Notes: generated by a model from the sequence alone, not told the origin. Positions 1 through 7,047 are shown, counted from the stretch's first letter. The stretch: DNA of 10,880 bases from Epsilonproteobacteria bacterium 4484_65 (GCA_002085305.1 NATJ01000101.1:1-10880); one strand, 5' to 3'. Translations and numbers: made by a program.

Positions 1-346
1 AGCTCCCGCTTGCCATGATACCAGAGGCATACGCGATGACAGGTTTGTGTTTTTTAAGTTCTTTGATGGCATAGGCTATCTCGATGGATGGCGGCACTGC
101 ACCACCTGGAGAGTTCACATTGAGAAGTACACCTTTTATCTTTGGATTTTTTTGAGCTTTCTCTATCTCTTTTATGACCAGATCAGCACTCATTATAGGA
201 CCCAGTAGTTCTATTTCCTGAAGATTGGCAGGGTTCAGTGTTGTCTCTGATTTTGGCATAAATACAACAAGGACGATGAGTAGAAAGAGCATCCCCATAA
301 AGTGTTGACCTATCCATTTAATGGTTTTTCCTATAGTACTAAACAT
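1..346 (-). CDS. sppA: Signal peptide peptidase SppA, N-terminal part (runs off the window)
   Basis: Only the first 115 codons are present; the 3' end lies beyond position 1. SppA is a membrane-anchored serine protease (family S49) that degrades signal peptides left in the membrane after protein export. Visible features: one hydrophobic anchor at about residues 15-30 (GMLFLLIVLVVFM), the S49 motif NSPGG at 78-82, and ASGS at 112-115, where Ser113 is the expected catalytic serine. The short N-terminus and single anchor fit the short form of SppA with one protease domain; the lysine of the Ser-Lys dyad would lie beyond the window. The ATG at 346-344 is preceded by a strong AAGGAGA ribosome site. 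The gene overlaps the 3' end of mqnF by 8 nt, so the two are probably cotranscribed and translationally coupled. Confidence 0.93.
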   Translation of the reverse strand, partial: MFSTIGKTIKWIGQHFMGMLFLLIVLVVFMPKSETTLNPANLQEIELLGPIMSADLVIKEIEKAQKNPKIKGVLLNVNSPGGAVPPSIEIAYAIKELKKHKPVIAYASGIMASGS

Positions 347-1553
347 ATTGTTCTCCTTGAATATAAACTTGTGAAACTGCTTTGGTATGCAAGATCGTCC
401 AAAGGGCTAACTCTTCTTCTCTTTTAGGTGCTTCGGGCAGTGTAACTACAGCAAAATCAGCTAATTTACCTGCTTCTATCTTACCACAGTTAAGTCGAAG
501 TATATCTGCTGCATCTGCGGTAACAGTTTGTAGAAGCTGTGATGAGAGTTCCTGGATGGGAATGTCATTGTGCAGCATCAGTGAGGCTCTAAGCTCATCA
601 AAGATACTTAAAGAGTCATTTGAACTTAGTCCGTCAGTGGCTACAGAAAAAGGAAGGTTAAGCTCTTCTATCTTAAGTCTCCCACATCCTAAATAACGGT
701 TTGAACGAGGACAGTGGGCGATGGAGTGTCCCTTGTCAGCTAAGTAGTTCAACTCTTCTTTTGTAGCCTGTACACAGTGTGTGAAATGTGTCGGGTAGGT
801 ATCGAAAGCGTGCATGAACTCTTCTATGTTCGTTACAGGTGTTGAAGTGTTAAAGTATTTTTCAAAAAACGCTTCAAAATCACCGGAACCTGACTCAAGC
901 CACTCTCTTTCAGCTTGTGATTCCAAAAAGTGGGCAGAGAGAGGCAGGTCATTTTGTTTAGCTACATTAACCGCTTTTTGTAAAATGATGGGATGCACAG
1001 AGTAGGGTGAGTGTATAGCCACCGCAGGTGTGATACGAGAACTTTTCTTGCAACTTTGCGATGCTTTGACCCTCTCCATAAAATCACCATAAAGCATATC
1101 TGCATACATGGCATTGGAACCTATGAGTTCGTTGAAGAAAACAACACGTTGCGGCGTTTTCTCACACACTTCCAGTTCATTACCAAAACTCGATATGGCT
1201 CCAAATGTGGTGATACCTGAGCGCATCATCTCTTCACACTCTTTTTGCATCATGTTATTATCACAAGCACCCATGAGGTCATCACGATGTTTGATGACAG
1301 AGTCAAGCCAAGGCATGAATGAGCCGTATTGGAGTGAAGTTTTATTTGCTGAGAACTCCAAATGTACATGGGTGTTGATAAAGCCGGGGTAGAGTATGGA
1401 ATTTGCTTCTGTTTGTATTACTTTGGCATCCGGATACTTCTTTTTAAGTGTTTCTAAAGTGTCTATGTCTTGAATAGTACCTGTAAATGCAACAGCTTTA
1501 TTTTGAACAAAGCCATTAGGTGTATAGATAAAGTCTGTATTTATTATCTTCAT
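339..1553 (-). CDS. mqnF: Aminodeoxyfutalosine deaminase (COG0402 amidohydrolase), menaquinone biosynthesis
   Basis: 404-residue metal-dependent amidohydrolase. Family knowledge: the Campylobacterota COG0402 enzyme deaminates 6-amino-6-deoxyfutalosine to futalosine in the futalosine route to menaquinone (the gene is also called mqnX). Visible metal and active-site motifs: HVH at 62-64 after the PGFINTH strand, His181 in HSPYSVH, His208 with Glu211 (HFLES), HCPRSN at 280-285, and Asp307 in ATDGLSSNDS. The start has a GAGG ribosome site 6-7 nt upstream. It is divergent from aroQ across 63 bp and overlaps sppA downstream. The same superfamily contains S-adenosylhomocysteine and guanine deaminases. 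The assignment rests on motif layout and on the sppA/aroQ neighbourhood known from Campylobacterota, so the substrate is inferred rather than read from the sequence. Confidence 0.85.
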   Translation of the reverse strand: MKIINTDFIYTPNGFVQNKAVAFTGTIQDIDTLETLKKKYPDAKVIQTEANSILYPGFINTHVHLEFSANKTSLQYGSFMPWLDSVIKHRDDLMGACDNNMMQKECEEMMRSGITTFGAISSFGNELEVCEKTPQRVVFFNELIGSNAMYADMLYGDFMERVKASQSCKKSSRITPAVAIHSPYSVHPIILQKAVNVAKQNDLPLSAHFLESQAEREWLESGSGDFEAFFEKYFNTSTPVTNIEEFMHAFDTYPTHFTHCVQATKEELNYLADKGHSIAHCPRSNRYLGCGRLKIEELNLPFSVATDGLSSNDSLSIFDELRASLMLHNDIPIQELSSQLLQTVTADAADILRLNCGKIEAGKLADFAVVTLPEAPKREEELALWTILHTKAVSQVYIQGEQYV

Positions 1554-1567
1554 TTTGCCTCATGTTA

Positions 1568-1585
1568 ATAGTATTTAGATAAAAT
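1568..1585. promoter_or_regulatory. Divergent promoter region for mqnF and aroQ
   Basis: The 63-bp gap between the divergent mqnF and aroQ genes is very AT-rich. On the plus strand TAAAAT at 1580-1585 is a reasonable -10 box for aroQ and would give a leader of about 25 nt. On the minus strand TACTAT (1573-1568) could serve mqnF. No convincing -35 boxes are seen, which is common for the housekeeping sigma factor in Campylobacterota. Assigned by position and base composition only. Confidence 0.35.
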
Positions 1586-1616
1586 AATACCCAAATAATA
1601 TAAACAAGGTGTAACC

Positions 1617-2078
1617 ATGAAAATCGTAGTAATCCAAGGTCCAAACTTAAACATGCTAGGTATTAGAGAACAGAATATCTATGGTCAAATGAAATTAGAG
1701 GATATTCATTCACAAATGAAATCATTTGCAGAACAAAACAAACTTGAAATTGAATTTTTTCAAAGTAACTTAGAGGGTGAGATCGTTGATCGTATCCAAG
1801 AGTGTATCGGTGAGGCTAGCGGTATCATTATCAACCCGGCGGCTTATACACATACCTCTATCGCGATCCGTGATGCTATTGCAGCTGTGCAGCTTCCGAC
1901 ACTTGAAGTACATCTTTCAAACATTCACCAAAGAGAAGAGTTTAGACATAAGTCACTTATAGCACCTGTATGTGCAGGGCAGATCATAGGTATGGGACCA
2001 TTTGGTTACCACTTGGCAATGGTTGGTATGACACAGATACTTTCTGAAGTATCTGCAATGAAACAAGCGCAGCAGTAA
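1617..2078 (+). CDS. aroQ: 3-Dehydroquinate dehydratase, type II
   Basis: 153 residues, the usual size for the dodecameric type II dehydroquinase. It converts 3-dehydroquinate to 3-dehydroshikimate in the cytoplasmic shikimate pathway leading to chorismate. Family motifs are intact: GPNLNMLG at 8-15, Arg17 and the catalytic Tyr22 on the flexible lid, NPAAYTHTS at 73-81 (Asn73, His79), EVHLSN at 97-102 with catalytic His99, and REEFR at 106-110 with Arg110. The ATG at 1617 follows an AAGGTG ribosome site. It diverges from mqnF; chorismate is also the source of menaquinone, so the pair is metabolically linked. It is followed by a REPIN-like repeat before pepQ. Confidence 0.97.
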   Translation: MKIVVIQGPNLNMLGIREQNIYGQMKLEDIHSQMKSFAEQNKLEIEFFQSNLEGEIVDRIQECIGEASGIIINPAAYTHTSIAIRDAIAAVQLPTLEVHLSNIHQREEFRHKSLIAPVCAGQIIGMGPFGYHLAMVGMTQILSEVSAMKQAQQ

Positions 2079-2097
2079 TGCATACATTGGCTTTAAT

Positions 2098-2128
2098 CTC
2101 GTTCCCATCGTCTCGATGGGAATGCATA
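2098..2128 (+). repeat. REP-like palindrome, first copy of an inverted pair
   Basis: Begins 19 nt after the aroQ stop. It contains a hairpin with a 9-bp stem (2102-2110 with 2114-2122, TTCCCATCG/CGATGGGAA) and a TCT loop, flanked by CTCG on the left and TGCATA on the right. A second copy in the opposite orientation lies at 2177-2208. The outer bases are identical between copies, while the inner stem differs by paired, compensating changes (ATCG/CGAT versus ACTC/GAGT). This indicates that the hairpin itself is conserved. Confidence 0.75.
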
Positions 2129-2176
2129 TATAGCTTTTTGATGACGAAATAACTTCCAATTAATTAAAATATTGAA

Positions 2177-2208
2177 TATGCATTCCCACTCAGGAGAGTG
2201 GGAACGAG
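2177..2208 (-). repeat. REP-like palindrome, second (inverted) copy
   Basis: Inverted copy of the element at 2098-2128. The hairpin stem is 2183-2191 with 2196-2204 (TTCCCACTC/GAGTGGGAA), the loop AGGA. It shares 10 identical outer bases on one side and 12 on the other with the first copy, read on the opposite strand. The 48-bp spacer between the copies (2129-2176) is AT-rich and has no ORF. The whole unit (2098-2208, about 111 bp) is arranged like a REPIN, a pair of inverted REP sequences of the kind mobilised by RAYT transposases. No RAYT gene is in the window. Confidence 0.7.
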
Positions 2209-2242
2209 CTTTTTTAGAAAAAAATACTTTTTAGGACTTTCA

Positions 2243-3262
2243 ATGAACTACATGCTTAAAGATGAAAATGCTATTTACTATGAATGTGGATACAGTTGTG
2301 ATAATGCACTTTATCTCTCTTTAGGTTCTGAAGCCTTTTTTATTACAGATAGTCGTTATACTCTTGATGCTCAGCAAAATGTAAAAGGTGCAAAGGTAGT
2401 AATAGACGGTGACCTTTATGGACGTGCTGTAAAGTTACTCAAAAAAGCCAAAGTGAAAAAAGTTGTTTTTGATCCTAAAGAGTGGTCTGTAGCAGGCTTT
2501 GAGAAAGTGACCTCACACTGTAAAGTCACTTTTAAGGCAGAGTTGGATCTTTCGCATAAAAAGCGTATTATAAAGAGTGATGAAGAGTTGAAGATATTGG
2601 CTAAAGCTGCAAAACTTGGAGCTAAAGCTTTTAAATCATTGGCTAAAGAATTCAGTCAAAATGGTTTTGGAAAGAGTGAATATGCTTTAACCCATACAGC
2701 AAAGTCTATTCTGGGTGGTTTTGGAAAGTATGAATTGAGTTTTGATCCTATTGTCGCTGTGAATGCAAATGCAGCTAAACCTCATGCTATGCCTACTAAA
2801 AAGAAACTGAAGAAAGGTGACCTTTTACTTGTTGATGCAGGGTTAAAATATAAACGTTACTGTTCAGATCGTACACGTACGGTAGAAGCAGGTAAAGACT
2901 TTAAGTTTAACACCAAGCAAACGTTTAAACGCAAAAAAATACAAAAAGCCTATGACACTGTACTTAAAGCCCATGACCATGCCATAGCCAAAGCACGTTC
3001 AGGCATGAAAGCTAAAAAGGTAGATGCTCTCACGCGAGACATCATCACTAAAGCCGGGTTTGGAGAGTATTATGTGCACTCTACAGGACATGGTGTGGGG
3101 CTTGATATCCATGAGATGCCATACATTTCAACCAGATCAGATACGATCATTGAAGATGGAATGGTTTATACCATTGAGCCTGGTATTTACATACCGGATG
3201 AGTTTGGTATACGCATTGAAGATATGGTAGCCATGGTAGATGGGAAAGTAGTAGTGTTGTAG
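2243..3262 (+). CDS. pepQ: Xaa-Pro aminopeptidase/dipeptidase, M24 family
   Basis: 339 residues from the ATG at 2243. Cytoplasmic metallopeptidase of the pita-bread fold that cleaves peptide bonds involving proline. All five metal ligands of M24 are visible: Asp198 (VDAGLKY), Asp209 (CSDRTRT), His283 (HSTGHGVGLDIHE), Glu312 (YTIEPGIY) and Glu326 (RIEDMV), plus His181 in the substrate-side KPHAMPT motif. The N-terminal creatinase-type domain (about 1-110) is short, as in small PepQ/PepP-like proteins. Start choice: an upstream GTG at 2198 is in frame, but it lies inside a REP-like hairpin and adds 15 residues with no family character. The ATG at 2243 has TTAGGA 7 nt upstream. Whether the enzyme is an aminopeptidase or a dipeptidase cannot be decided from sequence alone. 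Confidence 0.9.
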   Translation: MNYMLKDENAIYYECGYSCDNALYLSLGSEAFFITDSRYTLDAQQNVKGAKVVIDGDLYGRAVKLLKKAKVKKVVFDPKEWSVAGFEKVTSHCKVTFKAELDLSHKKRIIKSDEELKILAKAAKLGAKAFKSLAKEFSQNGFGKSEYALTHTAKSILGGFGKYELSFDPIVAVNANAAKPHAMPTKKKLKKGDLLLVDAGLKYKRYCSDRTRTVEAGKDFKFNTKQTFKRKKIQKAYDTVLKAHDHAIAKARSGMKAKKVDALTRDIITKAGFGEYYVHSTGHGVGLDIHEMPYISTRSDTIIEDGMVYTIEPGIYIPDEFGIRIEDMVAMVDGKVVVL

Positions 3263-3283
3263 GAGCAGATTCAATATCTGCCT
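3261..3283 (+). repeat. Single REP-like hairpin at the pepQ stop codon
   Basis: GCAGAT (3265-3270) pairs with ATCTGC (3276-3281) around the loop TCAAT. G3263 pairs with C3282 across a bulged A3264. The stem begins at the pepQ TAG stop and ends 15 nt before the folK ATG. The design (short palindrome with one bulged base in the 5' arm, in a short gap) resembles the paired repeats elsewhere in the window, but the sequence is different and only one copy is seen. Confidence 0.4.
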
Positions 3284-3298
3284 ATAAAAGGAAAAAAG

Positions 3299-3787
3299 AT
3301 GGTAAAAAGAAAACAACTCAATGAAAAACACACATTGATTTTCACACCACATTTCCCCTATAATACAAAGAGTAAGGGTGGATACAAAGCACTCCTTGGT
3401 ATCGGTGGTAATATAGGTGATGTTGTACGTCGTTTTGAACATCTGTTTTGGTATTTGAAACGTTCGTCTTTTATACATATGATAGAGACGGCACCTATCT
3501 TGAAAAACCCTCCTTTTGGATATTTGGAACAAGGTGATTTCTATAACTCATTGATACTTGTAGAGACAGACTTGACACCACGGGCATTATTACGATATAT
3601 GTTACGTGTAGAGAAAGTTTTTGGACGTAAGCGTCTTTTTAAAGATGGACCAAGAACGTTAGATATAGATATAATATTTTATGAAAATGTAAAAATGGAT
3701 ACAAAGCGCTTAACTTTGCCTCATCCTGCTTGGATGCAAAGAGACTCTGTGTTGATTCCATTGTCAATGATGAAAGGGTATATATGA
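3299..3787 (+). CDS. folK: 2-Amino-4-hydroxy-6-hydroxymethyldihydropteridine pyrophosphokinase (HPPK)
   Basis: 162 residues. Transfers pyrophosphate from ATP to 6-hydroxymethyl-dihydropterin, the step before dihydropteroate synthase in folate synthesis; cytoplasmic. The core begins at about residue 30 with LLGIGGNIGD (32-41), then GDFYNS (79-84) and the signature GPRTLDIDIIF (117-127), where Asp122 and Asp124 are the expected Mg2+ ligands, and LPHPAWMQRDSVLIPL near the C-terminus. The first ~28 residues are a basic extension ahead of the usual HPPK start. It is kept because the ATG at 3299 has an AAAAGGA ribosome site and no ATG lies between it and the core. The stop overlaps the flhF start (ATGA), indicating translational coupling. 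The folK-flhF order is typical of Campylobacterota. Confidence 0.92.
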   Translation: MVKRKQLNEKHTLIFTPHFPYNTKSKGGYKALLGIGGNIGDVVRRFEHLFWYLKRSSFIHMIETAPILKNPPFGYLEQGDFYNSLILVETDLTPRALLRYMLRVEKVFGRKRLFKDGPRTLDIDIIFYENVKMDTKRLTLPHPAWMQRDSVLIPLSMMKGYI

Positions 3788-4884
3788 TCAACGAAACATT
3801 TGTAGCTTCTGATCCTAAAGGTGCGTATGAACAGGCAGTCCAAAAATATGGTAATGATGTATCTCTTGTGTCTGCAAAACAATTGAAATATGATGATGGT
3901 GTATTGCGATGTGAAGTAGTCATTGCTGTACCAACAGAGCTTTTCATGGAAAAATCTTTCGGTGATATGTCGATGGATAACAGTAGCAGTGATGAAGATG
4001 AGACATTACTCGAAGAGATAGGTGAACTTAAAGCACAATTGGAGCAGATGAAAGATGGTTTGCTGGAACTGGATGAGTCTAGTAATGTTGAGTCTAACAG
4101 TATCATAGAAGAGGTCAAAGCACTTTTTATGGAAAAAGGTATTTCAGCGCGTTGGCTTGATGAAATGTTCAGATCGCTTATTGGTACACCTGTGGTGGAA
4201 GAGACATCACTTTTAGTCTCTTATTTGATTGAAGAGATAGATGAGATACTTAAAGTAAAAGAAGAAGACTTTAGTACACCAAAAGTGATGATGCTTGTAG
4301 GTCCTACAGGTGTTGGCAAGACCACAACTATTGCCAAACTTGCAGCACGTTATGCCTACTTGTTAGATAGACCCTATAAAGTGGTATTGTTAAATCTTGA
4401 CAGCTATAAAGTGGGAGCCATAGAACAGCTTGCACACTATGCAGACATTATGCAGATAGAGCATCACTCTGTCTCATCGGTGGAAGAGTTTAAAGAGCAG
4501 CTGGAACAGTTGGTAGATTATGATGTTATACTTATAGATACTGCCGGTATGTCTCCGTATGATACGCAAAAATTTATCAACACAGTGGAGTTCGTGAATT
4601 CAGATGGTACTATAAACATGGAAGTACAACTTGTACTCTCTGCAACGGTTAAATATGAAGATATGGAAGATATCTATAAGAACTTTTCCTTTTTAAACCT
4701 TGACTCTGTGATCATCTCCAAGTTTGATGAGACAAGGCACTTTGGAACACTCCTGAATTTTATGTTACTCTATAAACTTCCTATGAGTTATTTCTCTATA
4801 GGACAAGAGGTCCCGGATGATCTTTTACTTGCAAATAAAGAGTATCTTTTGGAACATTTTATTGGTGATATAGATGAAGGCTGA
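3784..4884 (+). CDS. flhF: FlhF, SRP-type GTPase
   Basis: 366 residues from the ATG at 3784. FlhF is a signal-recognition-particle-like GTPase that sets the position and number of polar flagella; it acts at the cytoplasmic face of the cell pole. Visible parts: N-terminal FlhF segment (TFVASDPKGAYEQAVQKYG, about 4-22), an acidic probably helical region (64-105), then the NG GTPase core: P-loop GPTGVGKTTT (173-182), DSYKVGAIEQL (206-216), DTAGM (252-256), SKFDET (312-317) and the closing SIGQEVPDD (338-346). An upstream in-frame ATG at 3730 would add 18 residues inside folK. The 3784 start is preferred because of AAAGGG upstream, the ATGA overlap with folK and agreement with the family N-terminus. 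It overlaps the next gene by 11 nt. The expected partner flhG (MinD-like) does not follow. Confidence 0.93.
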   Translation: MINETFVASDPKGAYEQAVQKYGNDVSLVSAKQLKYDDGVLRCEVVIAVPTELFMEKSFGDMSMDNSSSDEDETLLEEIGELKAQLEQMKDGLLELDESSNVESNSIIEEVKALFMEKGISARWLDEMFRSLIGTPVVEETSLLVSYLIEEIDEILKVKEEDFSTPKVMMLVGPTGVGKTTTIAKLAARYAYLLDRPYKVVLLNLDSYKVGAIEQLAHYADIMQIEHHSVSSVEEFKEQLEQLVDYDVILIDTAGMSPYDTQKFINTVEFVNSDGTINMEVQLVLSATVKYEDMEDIYKNFSFLNLDSVIISKFDETRHFGTLLNFMLLYKLPMSYFSIGQEVPDDLLLANKEYLLEHFIGDIDEG

Positions 4885-5347
4885 AACGCAAGCTCTCCAC
4901 TTGGAAAAGATGATGCAAAAGCATAAACTTTTTCCTGAATATGAATTGGCACTTTCTCCTATTCAAGTGAAGAAAAAAGACTTAAAAAAACTTACTTCCG
5001 GAGATCTGTTTCTTTTAGGGATGCATCGTCTGGATATGATACTTCTCGAAGAGGGAAGCATCTCTGCAAATGTTGTGTTGAACGAGAGTGGAAATAGTAG
5101 TAAAATAAAAATCATACAACTTAAAAAAAGTACGACAGTACAGACTAATAGTAAAAAATATGAAGTAGTTGAACTTTCTTTTGGTATGATCCAAAGCAGA
5201 ACACTGGAAGTAGGACATCAAATAGAAACAGCACAGCTGAATCTACAAGAAATTTTACTTCATGTCGATGGAAAAAATATAGCAAAAGGCTCTTTAGTCA
5301 ATGTGGATGAAGAGATAGCTGTACAGATAGATGAGGTAAGAAAATGA
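4874..5347 (+). CDS. Probable tandem SpoA-domain protein (FliM/FliN/SctQ-like)
   Basis: 157 residues, not recognised as a named family. The C-terminal half (about 97-155) matches the SpoA fold of flagellar switch and type III secretion C-ring proteins: LEVGHQIE (111-118), LLHVDGKNIAKGSLV (128-142), VDEEIAVQIDEV (144-155). These parallel the FliN pattern of a short hydrophobic strand, VNGK-IA-GEVV, and a final V-I-EI strand. The first half (about 24-84: LTSGDLFLL, ISANVVL, KIKIIQL) looks like a second, more diverged SpoA unit. It has no signal peptide or membrane segment and is cytoplasmic. It starts 11 nt inside flhF, so coupled translation with FlhF is likely. It may be a flagellar C-ring component (diverged FliN/FliY), a SctQ-like protein, or a repurposed FlhF partner. 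The domain call is by eye from residue pattern. Confidence 0.6.
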   Translation: MKAETQALHLEKMMQKHKLFPEYELALSPIQVKKKDLKKLTSGDLFLLGMHRLDMILLEEGSISANVVLNESGNSSKIKIIQLKKSTTVQTNSKKYEVVELSFGMIQSRTLEVGHQIETAQLNLQEILLHVDGKNIAKGSLVNVDEEIAVQIDEVRK

Positions 5348-5439
5348 CAAGAATTATAAGCGTTAAAATGCAATGCAATAAATCACTAAATGATTTGTGT
5401 GAAATTCAGTACAGTGAGGCATTAAATGCTGAATCTTAA
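5344..5439 (+). CDS. Possible small coupled ORF (31 aa)
   Basis: An ATG at 5344 overlaps the TGA of the SpoA-like gene (ATGA) and has GAGG 7 nt upstream. It encodes 31 residues beginning [14 protein letters not shown] and stops at 5439, 14 nt inside mnmA. Spacing and ribosome site fit the tight coupling of the preceding genes, and the ORF bridges the only gap in the run before mnmA. It has no recognisable domain, membrane segment or motif. It may be a genuine small protein, a coupling ORF that delivers ribosomes to mnmA, or chance. Confidence 0.28.
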   Translation: MTRIISVKMQCNKSLNDLCEIQYSEALNAES

Positions 5440-6454
5440 CAAGAAAGTATTGGTAGGTATGAGTGGTGGAGTTGACTCAACTGTTACGGCTATCTTACTC
5501 CAAAAAGAGGGGTATGAGGTTGAGGGTGTTTATATGAAACTCCATCATAAAGAGGGTTATCATGAAGAGAATTTTTCCAAAGCAAAACGTGTAGGGGATT
5601 ACCTGGGTATTAAAGTACATTTTCATGATCTGAGTGAAGCGTTTGATAAAGAGGTCTATAGTTATTTTGTGGAGAGTTATAAAGCAGGACTTACCCCTAA
5701 CCCTTGTGTGATGTGTAACCGTACCATCAAGTTTGGAAAAATGATCGAGTTTGCCGACAGCGTGAATGCAGACTATGTGGCTACAGGACATTATGTACGT
5801 TGTGACGGTGAGTATTTTTATATGGCAGATGATCCGACCAAAGACCAGAGTTATTTTCTTTGTGAAGTAAAAAAGGAAGTTTTACCCAGACTTCTCTTTC
5901 CTCTTGCTACATGGATAAAAGAAGATGTCAAAGCCTATGCTGCAAATATAGGAGTGCTCCAAGACTTTGCTACACAAAAAGAGAGTACAGAGATCTGTTT
6001 TGTAGAAAACACCTATGATGAAGTGTTGGCTAAACATATGAACATAGATATTCCCGGTGAAACAATAGATACAGAAGGAAATGTTGTAGGTACACACAAA
6101 GGTTACATGCACTATACCATTGGTAAACGCAGAGGTTTCTTTGTTAATGGTGCCCATGATCCGCATTTTGTTCTTGCCATTAAACCTGAAGAAAACCAGA
6201 TCGTTGTAGGTACAAGAGAAAAACTGGCAGAGAGTGCTTTTAGTGTCAAACAGCTTAATCTTTTTGAAGAGTTGACAGATTTTACTTGTCATATAAAAGT
6301 GCGTTACCGTACCCATGCAGTACCTTGCAGTGTCAAGATAAAAGATGGCATAGCTAAAGTAGTTCTGGATGAACCGGTCTTTGGATTGGCTCATGGACAG
6401 ATCGCTGCGTTTTATGAGGGAGACAGGTTACTTGGAGGTGGAGTTATCTGTTAA
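5426..6454 (+). CDS. mnmA: tRNA-specific 2-thiouridylase MnmA
   Basis: 342 residues. Adds sulfur to C2 of the wobble uridine (U34) of Lys, Glu and Gln tRNAs, using ATP and a persulfide carried on its cysteines; cytoplasmic. Motifs: PP-loop GMSGGVDST (11-19), NPCVMCN (92-98) with Cys97 as first catalytic cysteine, TGHY (120-123), DQSYFL (140-145), and STEICFVE (187-194) with Cys191 as the second. The C-terminal beta-barrel is present, ending with the [17 protein letters not shown] segment, so the gene is full length. The ATG at 5426 has GTGAGG about 7 nt upstream. It is the last gene of the plus-strand run and converges on the DUF2062 gene 29 bp away. Only a weak 4-5 bp hairpin is visible in that gap, too poor to call a terminator. 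Confidence 0.96.
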   Translation: MLNLNKKVLVGMSGGVDSTVTAILLQKEGYEVEGVYMKLHHKEGYHEENFSKAKRVGDYLGIKVHFHDLSEAFDKEVYSYFVESYKAGLTPNPCVMCNRTIKFGKMIEFADSVNADYVATGHYVRCDGEYFYMADDPTKDQSYFLCEVKKEVLPRLLFPLATWIKEDVKAYAANIGVLQDFATQKESTEICFVENTYDEVLAKHMNIDIPGETIDTEGNVVGTHKGYMHYTIGKRRGFFVNGAHDPHFVLAIKPEENQIVVGTREKLAESAFSVKQLNLFEELTDFTCHIKVRYRTHAVPCSVKIKDGIAKVVLDEPVFGLAHGQIAAFYEGDRLLGGGVIC

Positions 6455-6483
6455 ATTTAGAGATTTTCTTTAGAGAATTTTAC

Positions 6484-7023
6484 TTACTTTTCATCACTCT
6501 TGCTCTCATCCTCTTGAATGGAGTGTGTATGTGACGGCTCAAAAGTAAATAGTTTGTTTTTTAACTTTTTCCTTTTTTTCTCTTTCTCAGACTTTTCTTT
6601 TCTCACTGAAGCGATCCACAATCGATTGATCAAGAAGTAAATGAGAGATGAGACGACGATAGAGTAGAATGCTGTACCTGTATAGAGTGGTATAATGATA
6701 TTATCCCAATTTTCACTGAACCAATCCATCGTTATTTCAATATCTGAAAGTCCTTCCCGTCCCAATATCAAATTACCTGTAAGGTATTCCATATAGTACA
6801 TGGGTGGCATGGTAAAAGGATTGAAGCGCAAAAATGGTGTTGTTGCCATCACTCCAAGCATCTGCATAGGCATAGGGATAAACCCCCAAAACAGACCTAT
6901 TAAAACACCTCTACTGACACTTTTTCTATTAATGCTTAAATATTCACGTGGGAGATTGTATTTTTCTATAAACTTGTCAAGCTTGGAGCCTGAAGATTTT
7001 TTCTTAAACGCTTTTCTAATCAT
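6484..7023 (-). CDS. DUF2062 membrane protein
   Basis: 179 residues, function unknown. The SRGVLIGLFWGFIPMPMQM stretch (37-55) followed by LRFNPFTMPPMYYMEYLTGNLILG (65-88) is the DUF2062 signature: a helix with an FxGxxP turn, then N-P-T-x-P-x-Y. Hydrophobic segments lie at about 38-60, 66-88 and 108-138, so it is an inner-membrane protein. The last 40 residues are first strongly basic (KEKSEKEKKRKKLKNK, 142-157) and then acidic, probably a cytoplasmic tail. The ribosome site is poor: the nearest purine run (GGA) is about 12 nt upstream of the ATG and no alternative start fits better. It stands alone on the minus strand, convergent with mnmA and divergent from prs. Confidence 0.85.
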   Translation of the reverse strand: MIRKAFKKKSSGSKLDKFIEKYNLPREYLSINRKSVSRGVLIGLFWGFIPMPMQMLGVMATTPFLRFNPFTMPPMYYMEYLTGNLILGREGLSDIEITMDWFSENWDNIIIPLYTGTAFYSIVVSSLIYFLINRLWIASVRKEKSEKEKKRKKLKNKLFTFEPSHTHSIQEDESKSDEK

Positions 7024-7047
7024 GAAAAATATAAATCCAAATAAATT

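Noticed and set aside
1953..2159. 68-codon minus-strand ORF across the aroQ end and the repeat
   Set aside because: Antisense to aroQ and to the REP-like hairpin; no family character.
3137..3532. 131-codon minus-strand ORF across the pepQ-folK junction
   Set aside because: It lies antisense to two clearly coding genes with intact motifs, and its translation is low-complexity in character with no domain.
3639..4118. 159-codon minus-strand ORF antisense to folK/flhF
   Set aside because: Serine-rich shadow of the acidic N-terminal part of flhF; no ribosome site or domain.
5380..5396. AAATCA/TGATTT inverted repeat upstream of mnmA
   Set aside because: Only a 6-bp AT-rich stem with no U-tract; expected by chance in this composition and located inside the possible small ORF.
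5882..6394. 170-codon minus-strand ORF inside mnmA
   Set aside because: Fully antisense to mnmA, which keeps all catalytic motifs; the translation is rich in Cys, Phe and Tyr as expected from reversed coding sequence.
6455..6483. Possible bidirectional terminator between mnmA and the DUF2062 gene
   Set aside because: The best stem (TTCT/AGAA) is 4-5 bp and AT-rich; insufficient to call a terminator even though convergent genes should need one.
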